Assembly (NCBI RefSeq): GCF_000376825.1
Contig: NZ_AQXW01000004.1
Span: forward strand, 1,240,001 to 1,304,000
Direction: 5' to 3'
Length of the DNA: 64,000 bases
Source: Demetria terragena DSM 11295
Lineage (GTDB): Bacteria; Actinomycetota; Actinomycetes; Actinomycetales; Dermatophilaceae
In this document: piece after piece, positions 28,541 to 38,923 of the stretch
How positions within the stretch are numbered: the stretch's first letter is position 1
Layout: every line of letters starts with the position of its first letter
Position numbers and translations under genes: made by a program
The notes under the pieces: generated by a model
What the model saw: only the letters and a program-made list of their open reading frames with translations
Told to the model about the DNA's origin: nothing
Database searches by the model: none

Positions 28541-28582
28541 TATGTTTATGGTGGCAGATAACGTGGACAAGTTCAATCCGGG

Positions 28583-28588
28583 TATTGT
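28583..28588 (+). promoter_or_regulatory. -10 box of the rrf2-type gene
   Basis: TATTGT lies 7 nt before ATG 28596. A run of five G directly before the ATG is too close to act as a normal Shine-Dalgarno, so leaderless start is likely. Confidence 0.4.
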
Positions 28589-28595
28589 TTGGGGG

Positions 28596-29078
28596 ATGAA
28601 GTTGACAGCCGGGGTCGAGTGGGCGGTGCACTGCAGCGTCGTCCTGAGCCAGACCGACGAGCCAGTGTCAGCACAGCAGTTGGCTGAGTTACACGGAGTT
28701 TCCAAGACTTATTTGGCCAAGACCTTGCAGGCCCTGTCGCGCGCCGACATCATCACCGCGACCGAAGGTCGGGTCGGCGGCTATCGCCTAGCCCATCCGG
28801 CCGAGAAAACGACACTGCTTGACGTGGTGCTGGCCGTCGACGGTGCGGAGCCAGCGTTCCGATGCACAGAGATCCGACAGAACGGGCCGCTGCCGACGCC
28901 ACCCGAAGCCTGCGTCACACCGTGTGGCGTCGCACGCGCGATGCAGACCGCCGAGCAGGCGTGGCGGCGTTCCTTAGCCAGTGTGACGATCGCCGGCCTT
29001 GCTGCCGGCGTCGGCGCGGAGGCTTTCGCTGGCGTGCGAGCCTGGCTCGCCCAAGGGCATCCGCCCGCCGACGGGTGA
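28596..29078 (+). CDS. Rrf2-family transcriptional regulator
   Basis: Winged-helix repressor of 160 aa. The HTH is at about 25-65 (SAQQLAELHGVSKTYLAKTLQALSRA, in parts), followed by the wing GRVGGYRLA, typical of Rrf2. Cysteines at 90, 106 and 110 fall in the region where IscR/NsrR proteins hold an Fe-S cluster, but the spacing differs, so cluster binding is uncertain. It faces the NmrA-like gene, a pairing seen elsewhere in redox control. ATG 28596 is chosen over an upstream in-frame ATG because of the conserved MKLTAGVEWA start. Confidence 0.85.
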   Translation: MKLTAGVEWAVHCSVVLSQTDEPVSAQQLAELHGVSKTYLAKTLQALSRADIITATEGRVGGYRLAHPAEKTTLLDVVLAVDGAEPAFRCTEIRQNGPLPTPPEACVTPCGVARAMQTAEQAWRRSLASVTIAGLAAGVGAEAFAGVRAWLAQGHPPADG

Positions 29079-29194
29079 GAACGCGCAGATCGCGACCCCG
29101 ACGTTCAGGTTCAACGACTTGGGAAAGATTGCTGGCGTGAAGTCGCGCGCACCGGCAACTTTTCACGAGTCGATGGATTGTGGACGGTTCGTGG

Positions 29195-30034
29195 TCAGTC
29201 GAGCGGGGCGTACCGCTCCCCCAGGTGCGCCTCGCCCCCGTCGACTTCGGTCAGCACCCACAGCCCACCCTCGGTGACAGCGATCGTGTTCTCCCAGTGG
29301 GAGCCACGCGAGCCATCCTGCGTCACGACAGTCCACTCGTCGTCCAACTCGTGGCTCTGATGCGTTCCGAGCGTGATCATGGGTTCGATGGCGACGGTGG
29401 CACCCGTACGCACGAGGGGCCCGCGCTCCCGAACTCGCTCGTTATAGACCGACGGCTCCTGGTGCATCTCGGTACCGATCCCGTGGCCGGTGTAACCATC
29501 GAGGATCCCCAGGCTGAGCTCGCGCGCGGAGGCCTCCGCCTCGACCCGGTCCTGAATCGCGGCGCCGACCGCGTGCAGACGCTCGCCATCCCGCAGCGCT
29601 CGGATGCCGTCCCACATGGATGCTTCCGTCACCTCGTTGAGCTCCCGGTCCTGCGGACGCCCAGTCTCATCGCCGCCGACGATCGCGGTGAACGCCGCAT
29701 CGCCATGCCACCCGTCCACGATGGCTCCGCAATCCACCGATACGAGGTCGCCAGCCTCCAGAACCCGGGATCCCGGTATGCCATGCACGACCTCGTCGTT
29801 GACGCTGACACATATCACGCCGGGAAAACCGTAGTAGCCAAGGAAACTCGGGGCGGCGGCGTGGCCACTGATGACCGAGGCGGCGAGGTCGTTGAGTTGC
29901 CCGGTGGTGATGCCAGGTTCTAGGGCGGCATTCACCTCATCGAGCGCGGCTCGGACCACCAGACCGGCCCGGCGCATCACCCGGATCTGATCCGGGGTCT
30001 TCACCGGCAACACTGCGCGCCTCCATCCGAGCAT
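29195..30034 (-). CDS. map: Methionine aminopeptidase, type I
   Basis: Dimetal enzyme of 279 aa that removes N-terminal Met. Metal ligands are visible in VSVDCGAIVDGWHGDAA (two Asp), GHGIGTEMHQEP (His), MITLG region (Glu) and the final TEGG Glu. It follows adk by 15 bp in the secY-adk-map cluster. A TATA-like element was not seen; it is probably co-transcribed. Confidence 0.97.
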   Translation of the reverse strand: MLGWRRAVLPVKTPDQIRVMRRAGLVVRAALDEVNAALEPGITTGQLNDLAASVISGHAAAPSFLGYYGFPGVICVSVNDEVVHGIPGSRVLEAGDLVSVDCGAIVDGWHGDAAFTAIVGGDETGRPQDRELNEVTEASMWDGIRALRDGERLHAVGAAIQDRVEAEASARELSLGILDGYTGHGIGTEMHQEPSVYNERVRERGPLVRTGATVAIEPMITLGTHQSHELDDEWTVVTQDGSRGSHWENTIAVTEGGLWVLTEVDGGEAHLGERYAPLD

Positions 30035-30049
30035 GACCAGATGCTCCGC

Positions 30050-30631
30050 TCAGCGCGACGAGGTCTGCAACGCGTCGAGCGCGGCGCTGATACGTCCCGT
30101 GACCTCATCGATCTCGCCCATACCGTCAACCTCGACGACTCGACCCTGCCCGCCATAGTGCTCGGCCAGCGGGGCAGTCTCGCGGTTGTAGATGTCCATC
30201 CGCTCGCGGATGACCTCTTCGGTGTCGTCGGTACGCCCAGACGTCTCGGCCCGCTTGAGCAGGCGACCGACGACTTCGTCCTCATCGACGGTGAGCTGCA
30301 ATACCGCGTCCAGCGGTGACTCGCGTTCCTCGAGCAGCGCGTCGAGGGCCAACACCTGCGGCATCGTGCGCGGGTAACCATCCAGGAGGAAACCGTTCTG
30401 AGCGTCCGGATCGGTCAGCCGGTCCGCCACGATCTGGTCAGTGACCTCATCGGGTACGTACCCACCAGCGGCCAAGATGTCCTTGACCTTCAAGCCCAAC
30501 GGCGTCTCGTTCTTGATGTTGCTCCGGAAGATGTCACCGGTCGAGACGTGCGGGATCCCGCGTGCTTCTGCGAGCCGCTCGGCCTGCGTGCCCTTACCCG
30601 CGCCGGGCGGGCCAAGAATGATCAGTCGCAT
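30050..30631 (-). CDS. adk: Adenylate kinase
   Basis: Catalyses AMP + ATP to 2 ADP. The protein is 193 aa, the short type lacking the zinc LID insert; the LID is replaced by [15 protein letters not shown]. The P-loop is GPPGAGKGT at 7-15, and DGYPRTMPQ carries the AMP site. It lies between secY and map. Confidence 0.98.
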   Translation of the reverse strand: MRLIILGPPGAGKGTQAERLAEARGIPHVSTGDIFRSNIKNETPLGLKVKDILAAGGYVPDEVTDQIVADRLTDPDAQNGFLLDGYPRTMPQVLALDALLEERESPLDAVLQLTVDEDEVVGRLLKRAETSGRTDDTEEVIRERMDIYNRETAPLAEHYGGQGRVVEVDGMGEIDEVTGRISAALDALQTSSR

Positions 30632-30654
30632 CGGTCAGGTGACCTTCCGTGTCG

Positions 30655-30693
30655 GGTCTCGATACGGTCGCTGCGCGACCTACTCGACCAGCG
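30655..30693. repeat. Intergenic GGTCTCGATAC-type repeat
   Basis: Lies in the 79-bp adk-secY gap. It has GGTCTCGATAC on the left, a hairpin GGTCGC-TGC-GCGACC (30666-30680), and CTACTCGACCAGCG on the right. Repeats of this kind are, from memory, common between genes in many actinobacterial genomes. It could act as an attenuator before adk. Confidence 0.55.
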
Positions 30694-30710
30694 TTATCTT
30701 CTGCTACGAG

Positions 30711-32033
30711 CTAGCGCAAGAAGCCTTCGTAGTGATGTTGCTGCAACTTGGCGTCGATCTGCTTCACAGTCTCAAGACCGACACCGACCAGGATGATGAT
30801 CGAGGCCCCGCCGAACGGGAAGTCCTGGCTCGCACCAAACAGGTCGAGCGCCACCAGCGGAATCAGCGCCAGGATCGACAGGTAGAGCGCGCCCACCACA
30901 GTGACGCGGTTCAGGACATACCCGAGGTACTGCGAGGTGGCCTTACCGGCGCGCACACCCGGAATGAAGCTCCCGGCCTGCTTGAGGTTGTCGGCCACCT
31001 CATCGGGCTGGTAGGTGATCGACACATAGAAGAACGTGAAGAACAAGATCATGCCGGTGAACAGTGCGGCGTACCACGGTCCCTGACCGTTGCCCAGGTT
31101 GTCCATGATCCAGCGCGCCCACCCGGCTGGCTGCTCCGTAGAAGGCGGCTGCGGTTGAGTGAACTGCGCCAACAACATCGGTAGTGACAGCAGCGAACTC
31201 GCGAAGATCAACGGGATCACGTTGGCCATGTTGACCTTGAGCGGGATATACGTCTTCGTCCCGCCATAGGATCTGCGCCCGATCATCCGTTTGGCGTACT
31301 GGACCGGTATGCGTCGCTGGCCGTTCTCTACGAACACCACCGCAACGACGATCACCATTCCGATGGCCAACACCATCAGGAACGTGCCCAAGCCCTTGGA
31401 CTCCCTAATCGCCCAGATCGAGGTCGGCACGCCGGCCGCGATCGAGGTCAGGATCAGTAGGGACATACCGTTGCCAACACCCTTTTCGGTGACCTGCTCA
31501 CCGAGCCACATCACCAGGCCGGTTCCGGCCGTCAAGGTGAGGATCATCAGGACCAGCGTCGGAAGGCTGTCGTCCTCCATGATCCGGGTGCACTGCGGGC
31601 CCAGCAGCGTGCCGGGCGCCCGGGCTGCGGTGGTCACCAGTGTCGACGACTGCAGGAGCGCCAGACCGATCGTCAGATAACGCGTGTATTGCGTCATCTT
31701 GGTCTGACCGGACTGCCCTTCCTTCTTCAACTGCTCAAAGCGGGGAATGACCACCGTCAACAACTGCACGATGATGCTGGCCGTGATGTACGGCATGATC
31801 CCGAGCGCGAAGACGCTCAACTGGAGTAGCGCACCGCCGCTGAACAGGTTGGCGAGCCCCAGGAGGCTGCCGTTGCCGGCTGCTGCTTCCTGGCACTGCT
31901 TCACCAAGGCATAACTGATGCCAGGGGTCGGAACGTGAGAGCCAAAACGGAAGATCGCCATCACCGCGAGGGTGAACAGAATCTTGTTACGCAGTTCCGG
32001 CGTGCGGAATGCGCGTCCGAGGGCGGTGAGCAC
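30711..32033 (-). CDS. secY: Protein translocase subunit SecY
   Basis: Channel subunit of 440 aa with ten transmembrane helices. GTG 32033 is the start: AGGAGG lies 5 nt upstream, and actinobacterial SecY begins near this point before RTPELRNKILFTL. Residues encoded further upstream to 32066 are rejected. The pore-lining HVPTPGI plug region and the GTGLVMWLGEQVTEKGVGNG loop are typical. Confidence 0.97.
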   Translation of the reverse strand: MLTALGRAFRTPELRNKILFTLAVMAIFRFGSHVPTPGISYALVKQCQEAAAGNGSLLGLANLFSGGALLQLSVFALGIMPYITASIIVQLLTVVIPRFEQLKKEGQSGQTKMTQYTRYLTIGLALLQSSTLVTTAARAPGTLLGPQCTRIMEDDSLPTLVLMILTLTAGTGLVMWLGEQVTEKGVGNGMSLLILTSIAAGVPTSIWAIRESKGLGTFLMVLAIGMVIVVAVVFVENGQRRIPVQYAKRMIGRRSYGGTKTYIPLKVNMANVIPLIFASSLLSLPMLLAQFTQPQPPSTEQPAGWARWIMDNLGNGQGPWYAALFTGMILFFTFFYVSITYQPDEVADNLKQAGSFIPGVRAGKATSQYLGYVLNRVTVVGALYLSILALIPLVALDLFGASQDFPFGGASIIILVGVGLETVKQIDAKLQQHHYEGFLR

Positions 32034-32152
32034 TAAGTCCTCCTGGCGGGCCACCGTGGGTGGCAAGTCGTGAACGAAGAGAGACGATACCTGTTCAACA
32101 TGATGGTTTGACGTCTGCTACCCACCGCAAACATCGCCACACCAGCTGAGAC

Positions 32153-32207
32153 GACATACGCCCCGGGCGATCCGGGCCGTGTGGCCCGGGCACCCGGGGC
32201 GTATGTC
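32153..32207. terminator. Nested 55-nt hairpin between rplO and secY
   Basis: Perfect outer arms of 15 bp, GACATACGCCCCGGG (32153-32167) and its complement (32193-32207). Inside lies a second perfect hairpin, CCGGGCC-GTGT-GGCCCGG (32172-32189). It begins 19 bp after the rplO stop on the minus strand. No U-tract follows on either strand. It probably ends the spc transcript, leaving secY-adk-map with its own promoter. Confidence 0.7.
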
Positions 32208-32225
32208 ATGTGCTGAGGGGCACGA

Positions 32226-32681
32226 TCACCGAAGGGTGATCGAACCGCCAGCTGCTTCGATCTTCTCTCGGGCGGAGCCGGAGAACTTGTCGGCCGTGAC
32301 GTTGACCTTGACCGAGATCTCACCGGTGCCGAGCACCTTGACGGGCTGGTTCTTGCGAACCGCGCCCTTGTCGACCAGCGCGTCGACCGTCACGTCGCCA
32401 CCCTCGGGGAACAACGTCGCAATGGTCTCCAGGTTGACCACCTGGAAGTAGACCTTGCTCGGGTTCTTGAAGCCGCGAAGCTTCGGCAGCCGCATGTGGA
32501 TCGGGGTTTGACCACCCTCGAACGCTGCGGGCACCTGGTAGCGCGCCTTCGTACCCTTGGTACCCCGACCTGCTGTCTTACCCTTCGAACCCTCACCGCG
32601 ACCGACACGAGTCTTCGCGGTCTTGGATCCGGGGGCCGGACGCAAGTGGTGCACCTTCAGTGCGTGCGTCTTGTCAGCCAT
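32226..32681 (-). CDS. rplO: Ribosomal protein L15 (uL15)
   Basis: 50S protein of 151 aa. [32 protein letters not shown] in parts is the L15 N-terminus, and [16 protein letters not shown] follows. Its ATG overlaps the rpmD stop by 1 nt. Last gene before the large hairpin. Confidence 0.98.
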   Translation of the reverse strand: MADKTHALKVHHLRPAPGSKTAKTRVGRGEGSKGKTAGRGTKGTKARYQVPAAFEGGQTPIHMRLPKLRGFKNPSKVYFQVVNLETIATLFPEGGDVTVDALVDKGAVRKNQPVKVLGTGEISVKVNVTADKFSGSAREKIEAAGGSITLR

Positions 32682-32863
32682 CAGTCCATCTCCTCCACGG
32701 TCACCAAGTGGGCAACCGTTTGGACCATGCCCCGGAACTCCGGACGGTCCTCTTTCACGACGGTGTCGCCGATCCGCTTCAGACCCAGCGAGCGCAGAGT
32801 CTCACGGTGCTGTGGCTTCCCGCCGATTTGCGAACGAGTCTGAGTCACCTTGATCTGTGCCAT
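32681..32863 (-). CDS. rpmD: Ribosomal protein L30 (uL30)
   Basis: 50S protein of 60 aa, [16 protein letters not shown] to TVEEMD. ATG 32863 overlaps the rpsE stop as ATGA, and its own stop overlaps the rplO ATG. A longer frame upstream belongs to the shadow of rpsE. Confidence 0.97.
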   Translation of the reverse strand: MAQIKVTQTRSQIGGKPQHRETLRSLGLKRIGDTVVKEDRPEFRGMVQTVAHLVTVEEMD

Positions 32864-33552
32864 CAGGACCCCGTCCCGGCCGCGGAAGCCGCGGCGGCTT
32901 CCTTGGCGCCCTCTGCCATGGCCCGACGCATACCCGCCGGAGCAACCTCTTCGAGAGACTTGCCGCGACGTGCAGCAACAGCCTCGGGACGCTCCAGGCC
33001 CTTGAGGGCCGCGACGGTGGCGTGGACGATATTGATCGGGTTGTCCGAGCCGAGCGACTTGGACAACACGTCGTGGATACCGGCGCACTCCAGCACGGCG
33101 CGCACCGGGCCACCGGCGATCACACCGGTACCGGGCGATGCCGGACGCAGGAGCACAACACCAGCGGCGGACTCGCCCTGGATGGGGTGCGGGATGGTGC
33201 CCTGGATGCGCGGAACGCGGAAGAAGTTCTTCTTCGCTTCCTCGACACCCTTGGCGATCGCGGCTGGTGGCTCTTTGGCCTTGCCGTAGCCCACACCGAC
33301 GGTGCCGTCGGCGTCACCGACGACAACGAGCGCGGTGAAGCTAAAGCGACGGCCGCCCTGGTGGACCTTGGCGACACGGTTGATCGTGACAACGCGCTCT
33401 TCGTACTGGTTGCGGTCGTTATCGCGACGGTTGTTGTCGCGGCCTCCGCGGCGGTTGTTGTCGCGGCCACCGTTGTTGCGCTGGTCGTTGCTGTTGCTGC
33501 TACTGCGCTCACCGGCCTGGCCGGCGGCGCCTCGACGCTGGGGTCCAGCCAT
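32863..33552 (-). CDS. rpsE: Ribosomal protein S5 (uS5) with Arg/Asn-rich N-terminus
   Basis: 30S protein of 229 aa at the mRNA entry pore. The core starts at [21 protein letters not shown]. About 50 residues before it form a low-complexity arm, with GGRDNNRR repeated and many Ser/Asn, longer than the usual 15-25. The C-terminus is also longer, Ala-rich. Arms rich in Arg/Gly on S5 and S3 here flank the same mRNA channel. Confidence 0.97.
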   Translation of the reverse strand: MAGPQRRGAAGQAGERSSSNSNDQRNNGGRDNNRRGGRDNNRRDNDRNQYEERVVTINRVAKVHQGGRRFSFTALVVVGDADGTVGVGYGKAKEPPAAIAKGVEEAKKNFFRVPRIQGTIPHPIQGESAAGVVLLRPASPGTGVIAGGPVRAVLECAGIHDVLSKSLGSDNPINIVHATVAALKGLERPEAVAARRGKSLEEVAPAGMRRAMAEGAKEAAAASAAGTGS

Positions 33553-33583
33553 CAGTGGTTCCTCTTCTCAGCCTTGTTGATGT

Positions 33584-33958
33584 TCACAGGGTCAGCCCGC
33601 CCTCGCGAGCCCCATCGGCGATCGCTGCGACGCGACCGGCGTACCGGTTACCGCCGCGGTCAAAGACGACAGCCTCAACCCCGGTGGCCTTCGCACGCTC
33701 GGCGAGCAACTCGCCAACACGCTTGGCCTTTGCCGTCTTGTCGCCGTCGAAGCCACGCAGGTCGGCTTCCATCGTCGAGGCCGACACGAGGGTCTTCCCC
33801 ACGGTGTCGTCGACGATCTGCACGAAGACGTGGCGGCTTGAACGCGACACGACCAGACGGGGCCGGACAGGCGTACCAGAGATGCGCTTGCGCACCCGCA
33901 GGTGACGACGATCGCGCGCGCCTGACTTGCCAGCGGCCCGCTTAATGATCTTTGCCAT
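33584..33958 (-). CDS. rplR: Ribosomal protein L18 (uL18)
   Basis: 5S rRNA-binding protein of 124 aa. [19 protein letters not shown], in parts, and the C-terminal [21 protein letters not shown] are typical. Between rplF and rpsE in the spc order. Confidence 0.98.
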   Translation of the reverse strand: MAKIIKRAAGKSGARDRRHLRVRKRISGTPVRPRLVVSRSSRHVFVQIVDDTVGKTLVSASTMEADLRGFDGDKTAKAKRVGELLAERAKATGVEAVVFDRGGNRYAGRVAAIADGAREGGLTL

Positions 33959-33961
33959 GGC

Positions 33962-34501
33962 TTACTTACCAGCCTTTCCGACCTTGCGGCGGATGTGCTC
34001 GCCTTCGTAGCGGACGCCCTTGGCCTTGTACGGGTCAGGACGACGCAACTTACGAATATTGGCGGCGGTCTCGCCGACCAGCTGCTTGTCGATGCCAGAC
34101 ACCGAGAAGCGGGTGGGGTTCTCCACAGCGAACTGAATGCCCTCAGGGGCCTTGATCAGGATCGTGTGGCTGTAGCCAAGCGCGAATTCCAGGTCGCTGC
34201 CCTTGGCAGTGACGCGGTAACCCGTGCCGTGGATTTCGAGCTTTTTGGTGTAACCGTCGGCAACGCCGACCACCATGTTGTTGATCAGGCTGCGGGTCAA
34301 CCCGTGCAACGAACGAGACTCACGCTCGTCGTTGGGGCGGGCCACCTCGACCGAACCATCGTCGCCCTTGGCGACGGTGATCGGATCGGTCACGGTGAGC
34401 GCCAACTGCCCCTTGGGGCCTTTGACCTGCACGTCCTGGCCTTCGATGGTCACCTCGACGCCGTTGGGCACCGGGACCGGAAGACGTCCGATTCGCGACA
34501 T
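33962..34501 (-). CDS. rplF: Ribosomal protein L6 (uL6)
   Basis: 50S protein of 179 aa. [17 protein letters not shown] at the start, [18 protein letters not shown] in the middle, and the C-terminal [16 protein letters not shown] motif. Three-base gap to rplR. Confidence 0.98.
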   Translation of the reverse strand: MSRIGRLPVPVPNGVEVTIEGQDVQVKGPKGQLALTVTDPITVAKGDDGSVEVARPNDERESRSLHGLTRSLINNMVVGVADGYTKKLEIHGTGYRVTAKGSDLEFALGYSHTILIKAPEGIQFAVENPTRFSVSGIDKQLVGETAANIRKLRRPDPYKAKGVRYEGEHIRRKVGKAGK

Positions 34502-34526
34502 ATTCTTCTCCTCCTTGGTCCCGTAG

Positions 34527-34925
34527 TTACCAGACGTAGGCGAGGACTTCTCCGCCCACGCCCTTGCTCTGGGCCTGCTTGTCGGTCAACAGGCCAGACG
34601 ATGTGGAAATGATCGCCACACCCAGGCCACCGAGGACCCTTGGCAGGTTGGTGGACTTGGCGTAGACGCGCAGACCCGGCTTGGACACCCGGCGGACACC
34701 CGCGATGGAGCGCTCCCGATTCGGTCCGTACTTGAGGTCGATGGTCAGCGTTTTGCCTACCTCGGCGTCCTCGACGTGCCAGCCGGCAATGTAGCCCTCG
34801 GCTTCGAGAATTTCCGCGATGTGGCTCTTCAGCTTCGAGAACGGCATGGAGGTCGCGTCGTGGTGCGCCGAATTGGCGTTCCGCACTCGCGTCAGCATGT
34901 CCGCAATCGGGTCGGTCATGGTCAT
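34527..34925 (-). CDS. rpsH: Ribosomal protein S8 (uS8)
   Basis: 30S central-domain protein of 132 aa. ATG 34925 gives [18 protein letters not shown]; an ATG two codons on (34919) is possible. The C-terminal [20 protein letters not shown] is typical. GAGGAAGG lies upstream. Confidence 0.97.
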   Translation of the reverse strand: MTMTDPIADMLTRVRNANSAHHDATSMPFSKLKSHIAEILEAEGYIAGWHVEDAEVGKTLTIDLKYGPNRERSIAGVRRVSKPGLRVYAKSTNLPRVLGGLGVAIISTSSGLLTDKQAQSKGVGGEVLAYVW

Positions 34926-35013
34926 GGGGCTTCTGCCCTTCCTCACCGGGGTTTCAGCTCAGGCGGTACGCCTGCGCCGACCTACGGCGTTGGTGGTTAA
35001 AGGGGTAGGTCTA

Positions 35014-35199
35014 TTACCAGCTGCTCTTGGTGACGCCGGGCAGTTCGCCACGGTGCGCCATCTCGCGCAGGCAAATTCGGCACAGGCCGAACTTGCGGTA
35101 GACCGAGTGCGGACGGCCGCAGCGCTGGCAGCGGGTGTAGGCGCGTACCGCGAACTTCGGCTTCTTCTTGGCCTTGTTGACCAGAGCGGTCTTCGCCAT
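35014..35199 (-). CDS. rpsZ: Ribosomal protein S14, zinc-binding type (uS14)
   Basis: 61-aa S14 with the zinc motif [23 protein letters not shown], in parts (two C-x2-C pairs). This is the short, zinc-dependent form; no zinc-free paralogue is in the window. Two bases from rplE. Confidence 0.97.
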   Translation of the reverse strand: MAKTALVNKAKKKPKFAVRAYTRCQRCGRPHSVYRKFGLCRICLREMAHRGELPGVTKSSW

Positions 35200-35201
35200 T
35201 G

Positions 35202-35771
35202 TCAGTTCTCCTTGAACGGGAAGCCGAGCTGCTTGAGCAGCGCGCGGCCTTCGTCGTCGTTGGCTGCGGTCGTCACGACCGTGATGTCCATACCGCGGAC
35301 CCGGTCAATGCGGTCCTGGTTGATCTCGTGGAACATCGACTGCTCGTTGAGACCGAACGTGTAGTTGCCGTGGCCATCGAACTGCTTCGGCGACAAACCG
35401 CGGAAGTCACGGATACGAGGCAACGCGACCGACGTGAGCCGATCCAGGAACTCCCACATGCGGTCGCTGCGCAGCGTGGTGTGCGCACCGATGGGCATGC
35501 CCTCGCGGAGCTTGAACTGGGCAATCGACTTGCGCGCCTTGGAGACGGCCGGCTGCTGGCCGGTGATCGTCGCCAGGTCGCGCACAGCACCCTCGATGAG
35601 CTTGGAGTCACGCGCTGCGTCACCCACACCCATGTTGACGATGACCTTGGTCACCGTGGGCACCTGCATGGCGTTCGCGAAGCCAAACTGCTCCTGCAAT
35701 GCCGACCGGATCTCGTCCTGGTAGCGCTGCTTGAGGCGGGGCTTCGTGTTGGTCTGGGTCGTCTCAGTCAT
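35202..35771 (-). CDS. rplE: Ribosomal protein L5 (uL5)
   Basis: 5S rRNA-binding protein of 189 aa with [33 protein letters not shown] and [15 protein letters not shown]. The first base of the start overlaps the last base of the rplX stop region. Confidence 0.98.
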   Translation of the reverse strand: MTETTQTNTKPRLKQRYQDEIRSALQEQFGFANAMQVPTVTKVIVNMGVGDAARDSKLIEGAVRDLATITGQQPAVSKARKSIAQFKLREGMPIGAHTTLRSDRMWEFLDRLTSVALPRIRDFRGLSPKQFDGHGNYTFGLNEQSMFHEINQDRIDRVRGMDITVVTTAANDDEGRALLKQLGFPFKEN

Positions 35772-36136
35772 CAGAGGTCCTTGCCTGAGCGCACGGACAC
35801 ACGGGTACGGACCGTCTTGGTCCGTCCGTCACGCTCAACCGTCTCGACCCGGGTCCGGATTCGGGTCGGCTTGTTGTCCTCGGGGTCCACGAAGGCCACG
35901 TTGCTCACGTGGATCGGGGCCTCGACGACCTCGATACCGCCGCTGGCGGCGCCGCCCTGGCCAGCACGGGTGTGCTTGGTCACGCGGTTGATGCCCTCGA
36001 CCAGCACACGCTGGCTCTCGGGGTAGACCGCGATGACCTTGCCCTGCTTGCCCTTGTCGCCGCCATTGGCCTGGGTACGACCAGTGATGACCTGTACGAG
36101 GTCATTCTTCTTAATCTTCATCTTGGGCTTCGCCAT
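35771..36136 (-). CDS. rplX: Ribosomal protein L24 (uL24)
   Basis: Assembly-initiating 50S protein of 121 aa near the exit tunnel. KOW motif around [22 protein letters not shown] (in parts), then [18 protein letters not shown]. Spc operon order. Confidence 0.98.
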   Translation of the reverse strand: MAKPKMKIKKNDLVQVITGRTQANGGDKGKQGKVIAVYPESQRVLVEGINRVTKHTRAGQGGAASGGIEVVEAPIHVSNVAFVDPEDNKPTRIRTRVETVERDGRTKTVRTRVSVRSGKDL

Positions 36137-36139
36137 TTC

Positions 36140-36508
36140 TCAGAGCACCTCCGGAGCCAGCGAGATGATCTTCATGAACTTCTTGTCACGCAGCTCACGG
36201 CCCACGGGGCCGAAGATGCGGGTTCCACGCGGGTCACCATCAGTCTTGAGGATGACGGCCGCGTTCTCATCGAACTTGATGTACGAGCCGTCGGGACGAC
36301 GTCGCTCCTTACGGGTACGCACGATGACAGCCTTGACGACGTCGCCCTTCTTGACGTTGCCGCCAGGAATGGCGTCTTTGACGGTCGCCACGATGGTGTC
36401 ACCGATGCCGGCGTAGCGACGGCCCGAGCCACCGAGAACCCGGATGCACAAAATTTCCTTGGCACCGGTGTTGTCGGCGACGCGAACTCGCGACTCCTGC
36501 TGGATCAC
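36140..36508 (-). CDS. rplN: Ribosomal protein L14 (uL14)
   Basis: 50S interface protein of 122 aa. [18 protein letters not shown] and [17 protein letters not shown] are typical; ends in SLAPEVL. First gene of the spc part, after a 115-bp gap with hairpins. Confidence 0.98.
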   Translation of the reverse strand: MIQQESRVRVADNTGAKEILCIRVLGGSGRRYAGIGDTIVATVKDAIPGGNVKKGDVVKAVIVRTRKERRRPDGSYIKFDENAAVILKTDGDPRGTRIFGPVGRELRDKKFMKIISLAPEVL

Positions 36509-36542
36509 AGTTTCTCTCCTGTCGTCTCACTGGTTCTCGGTG

Positions 36543-36619
36543 CCACGCGAGCGTGGATTCGAGCCTGGTGGAACGGATACTGGTCTTGGGTCCGTACGTC
36601 AGGTGAGCCCGACGTACGG
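36543..36619 (-). terminator. Two hairpins between rpsQ and rplN
   Basis: CCACGC-GA-GCGTGG (36543-36556) and CCGTACGTC (36592-36600) paired with GACGTACGG (36611-36619, loop of 10). They mark the boundary of the S10 and spc operons on the minus strand. No U-tract is present, so partial termination or processing is as likely as full termination. Confidence 0.45.
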
Positions 36620-36623
36620 CACA

Positions 36624-36950
36624 TCACTTAGCGCGCTCGAGGATCTCGACGATTCGCCAGCGCTTGCTTGCCGACAGCGGACGCGTCTCCATAATCAGGA
36701 CACGGTCGCCGATACCGGCCGAGTTTTCCTCGTCGTGGGCCTTCACCTTGCTGCTGCGGCGAATGACCTTGCCGTAGAGCGCGTGCTTCACCCGGTCTTC
36801 AACCTCAACGACGATGGTCTTCTCCATCTTGTCGCTGACCACGTAACCCTGACGGGTCTTGCGGTAATGACGGCTGGAGTCGGAGATCACCGCGCTCGCA
36901 TCGAGGACGGTCTGCCCGTCGTCAACTGCCTTGGTGTTGTCGTCAGCCAT
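36624..36950 (-). CDS. rpsQ: Ribosomal protein S17 (uS17)
   Basis: 30S protein of 108 aa. OB-fold core from [20 protein letters not shown], then [22 protein letters not shown]. About 28 acidic residues precede the core, an extension seen in many actinobacteria. Last gene of the S10 operon. Confidence 0.97.
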   Translation of the reverse strand: MADDNTKAVDDGQTVLDASAVISDSSRHYRKTRQGYVVSDKMEKTIVVEVEDRVKHALYGKVIRRSSKVKAHDEENSAGIGDRVLIMETRPLSASKRWRIVEILERAK

Positions 36951-36952
36951 GG

Positions 36953-37254
36953 TCAGCCCACGCTCGCTTTCTTATCGGACTCGGCCTCGTTCTCGTCAGC
37001 CGCGGGGGCGTCCGACTTGTCGTCGGCAACCGGAGCGCGACCAATGCCGTGCTCGCGCTCACTCATCTCGGTGTAGATGCGGGCGATGTCCTTGCGGACG
37101 GCACGCAACCGCGAGTTGTTTTCCAGCTGGCCGGTGGCCGACTGGAACCGCAGGTTGAAGAGTTCCTGCTTGGCCTTGGCCAACTCTCCGCGTAGCGCGG
37201 CGTCATCGAGCGCACGCAACTTGTCCGGCATCAGGTCCGGGGAACCGATCGCCA

Positions 37255-37255
<1 letters not shown>
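36953..37255 (-). CDS. rpmC: Ribosomal protein L29 (uL29) with acidic tail
   Basis: 50S exit-tunnel protein of 100 aa. Core [30 protein letters not shown] (in parts). The last 25-30 residues are Asp/Glu/Ala-rich and give a longer protein than the usual 65-75 aa. Two bases before rpsQ. Confidence 0.96.
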
Positions 37256-37673
<418 letters not shown>

Positions 37674-37674
<1 letters not shown>

Positions 37675-38528
37675 CAGGATTCGCCTCCCTCAGTGCTTGG
37701 GGCCTCCGCGGCCGCAGCTGCGGGTGCCGACTCGCCAGCAGGTGCCTGCTCGCGACCGGCGTTGTCGCCACCGCGGGCGGGACGATCGCCACCACGGCGA
37801 GGTCCGCCACCGCGACCCGGACGGTCACCATCCCGACGACCGCGCTGCGGACGCGACGGGGCGGCAGCCTGCTCACGGGCAAGTTCCTTGGCGGTGAGGT
37901 CACCGTTGTAGATCCAGACCTTCACGCCGATACGGCCGAACGTCGTCTTGGCCTCGTAGAAGCCATAGTCGATGTTGGCGCGCAGGGTGTGCAGCGGAAC
38001 CCGACCCTCACGGTAGAACTCGGTACGGCTCATTTCGGCGCCGTTCAACCGGCCCGACACCATCACTCGGATGCCCTTGGCACCGGAGCGAGTTGCGGAC
38101 TGCATGCCCTTACGCATCGCGCGGCGGAAAGCCACGCGGGCGGAGAGCTGCTCGGCGATGCCCTGGGCCACCAGCTGAGCGTCAGCCTCGGGGTTCTTGA
38201 CCTCGAGAATGTTCAGCTGGACCTGCTTGCCGGTGAGCTTCTCGAGCTCGGTGCGCAAGCGGTCGGCTTCGGCGCCGCGACGGCCAATGACGATGCCTGG
38301 ACGCGCGGTGTGGATGTCGACGCGAACCCGGTCACGGGTGCGCTCAATCTCCACGCGGCTGATGCCGGCGCGGTCCATGCCCGTGGACATGAGCTTACGG
38401 ATCGCGACGTCTTCCTTGACGTAGTCGCGGTAACGCTGACCCGGCTTGTTGGAGTCAGCAAACCAGCGGCTCTTGTGCTCGGTCGTGATGCCGAGGCGGA
38501 AGCCATTCGGGTTGACCTTCTGACCCAT
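37674..38528 (-). CDS. rpsC: Ribosomal protein S3 (uS3) with RG-rich tail
   Basis: 30S protein of 284 aa at the mRNA entry tunnel, with KH domain ([19 protein letters not shown]) and C-terminal domain. The final 65 residues are RGG-like ([19 protein letters not shown]) followed by an Ala/Glu stretch. Such tails are common in actinobacterial S3. ATG overlaps the rplV stop. Confidence 0.98.
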
Positions 38529-38923
38529 TAGTTGCGGCCTCCCTTGTTGTTGCGCGGCGCGACCTTCAGCGTGATGTGGCTGCTGCGCTTGTTGATCCGG
38601 CTCGCACGGCCCTGCGCCCGGGGGCGGAACCGCTTCATGGTCGGGCCCTCGTCGACGAACGCCTCGCTCACCACGAGCTCACGCTCGTCAAACGCGCGGG
38701 ACTGCTGGTCGGCGGTGACACGCGCATTGGCGATCGCGCTCTCGAGGAGCTTCTTGACCGGCTCGCTCGCACTCTGGGGAGCGAACTGCAGCGTGGCCAA
38801 GGCCTCGGTGACCTGCTTGCCGCGGATGAGGTTGACGACGCGGCGAGCCTTCATCGGCGTGACGCGGAGGTACCGCACCTTTGCCTGGGCTTCCATCGTC
38901 TGTCCTTCGGTTTCGGTGGTCAT
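38528..38923 (-). CDS. rplV: Ribosomal protein L22 (uL22)
   Basis: 50S exit-tunnel protein of 131 aa. [19 protein letters not shown] and [19 protein letters not shown] are typical. ATG 38923 overlaps the rpsS stop as ATGA; ATG 38896, ten codons in, is a possible later start. Confidence 0.96.
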   Translation of the reverse strand: MTTETEGQTMEAQAKVRYLRVTPMKARRVVNLIRGKQVTEALATLQFAPQSASEPVKKLLESAIANARVTADQQSRAFDERELVVSEAFVDEGPTMKRFRPRAQGRASRINKRSSHITLKVAPRNNKGGRN

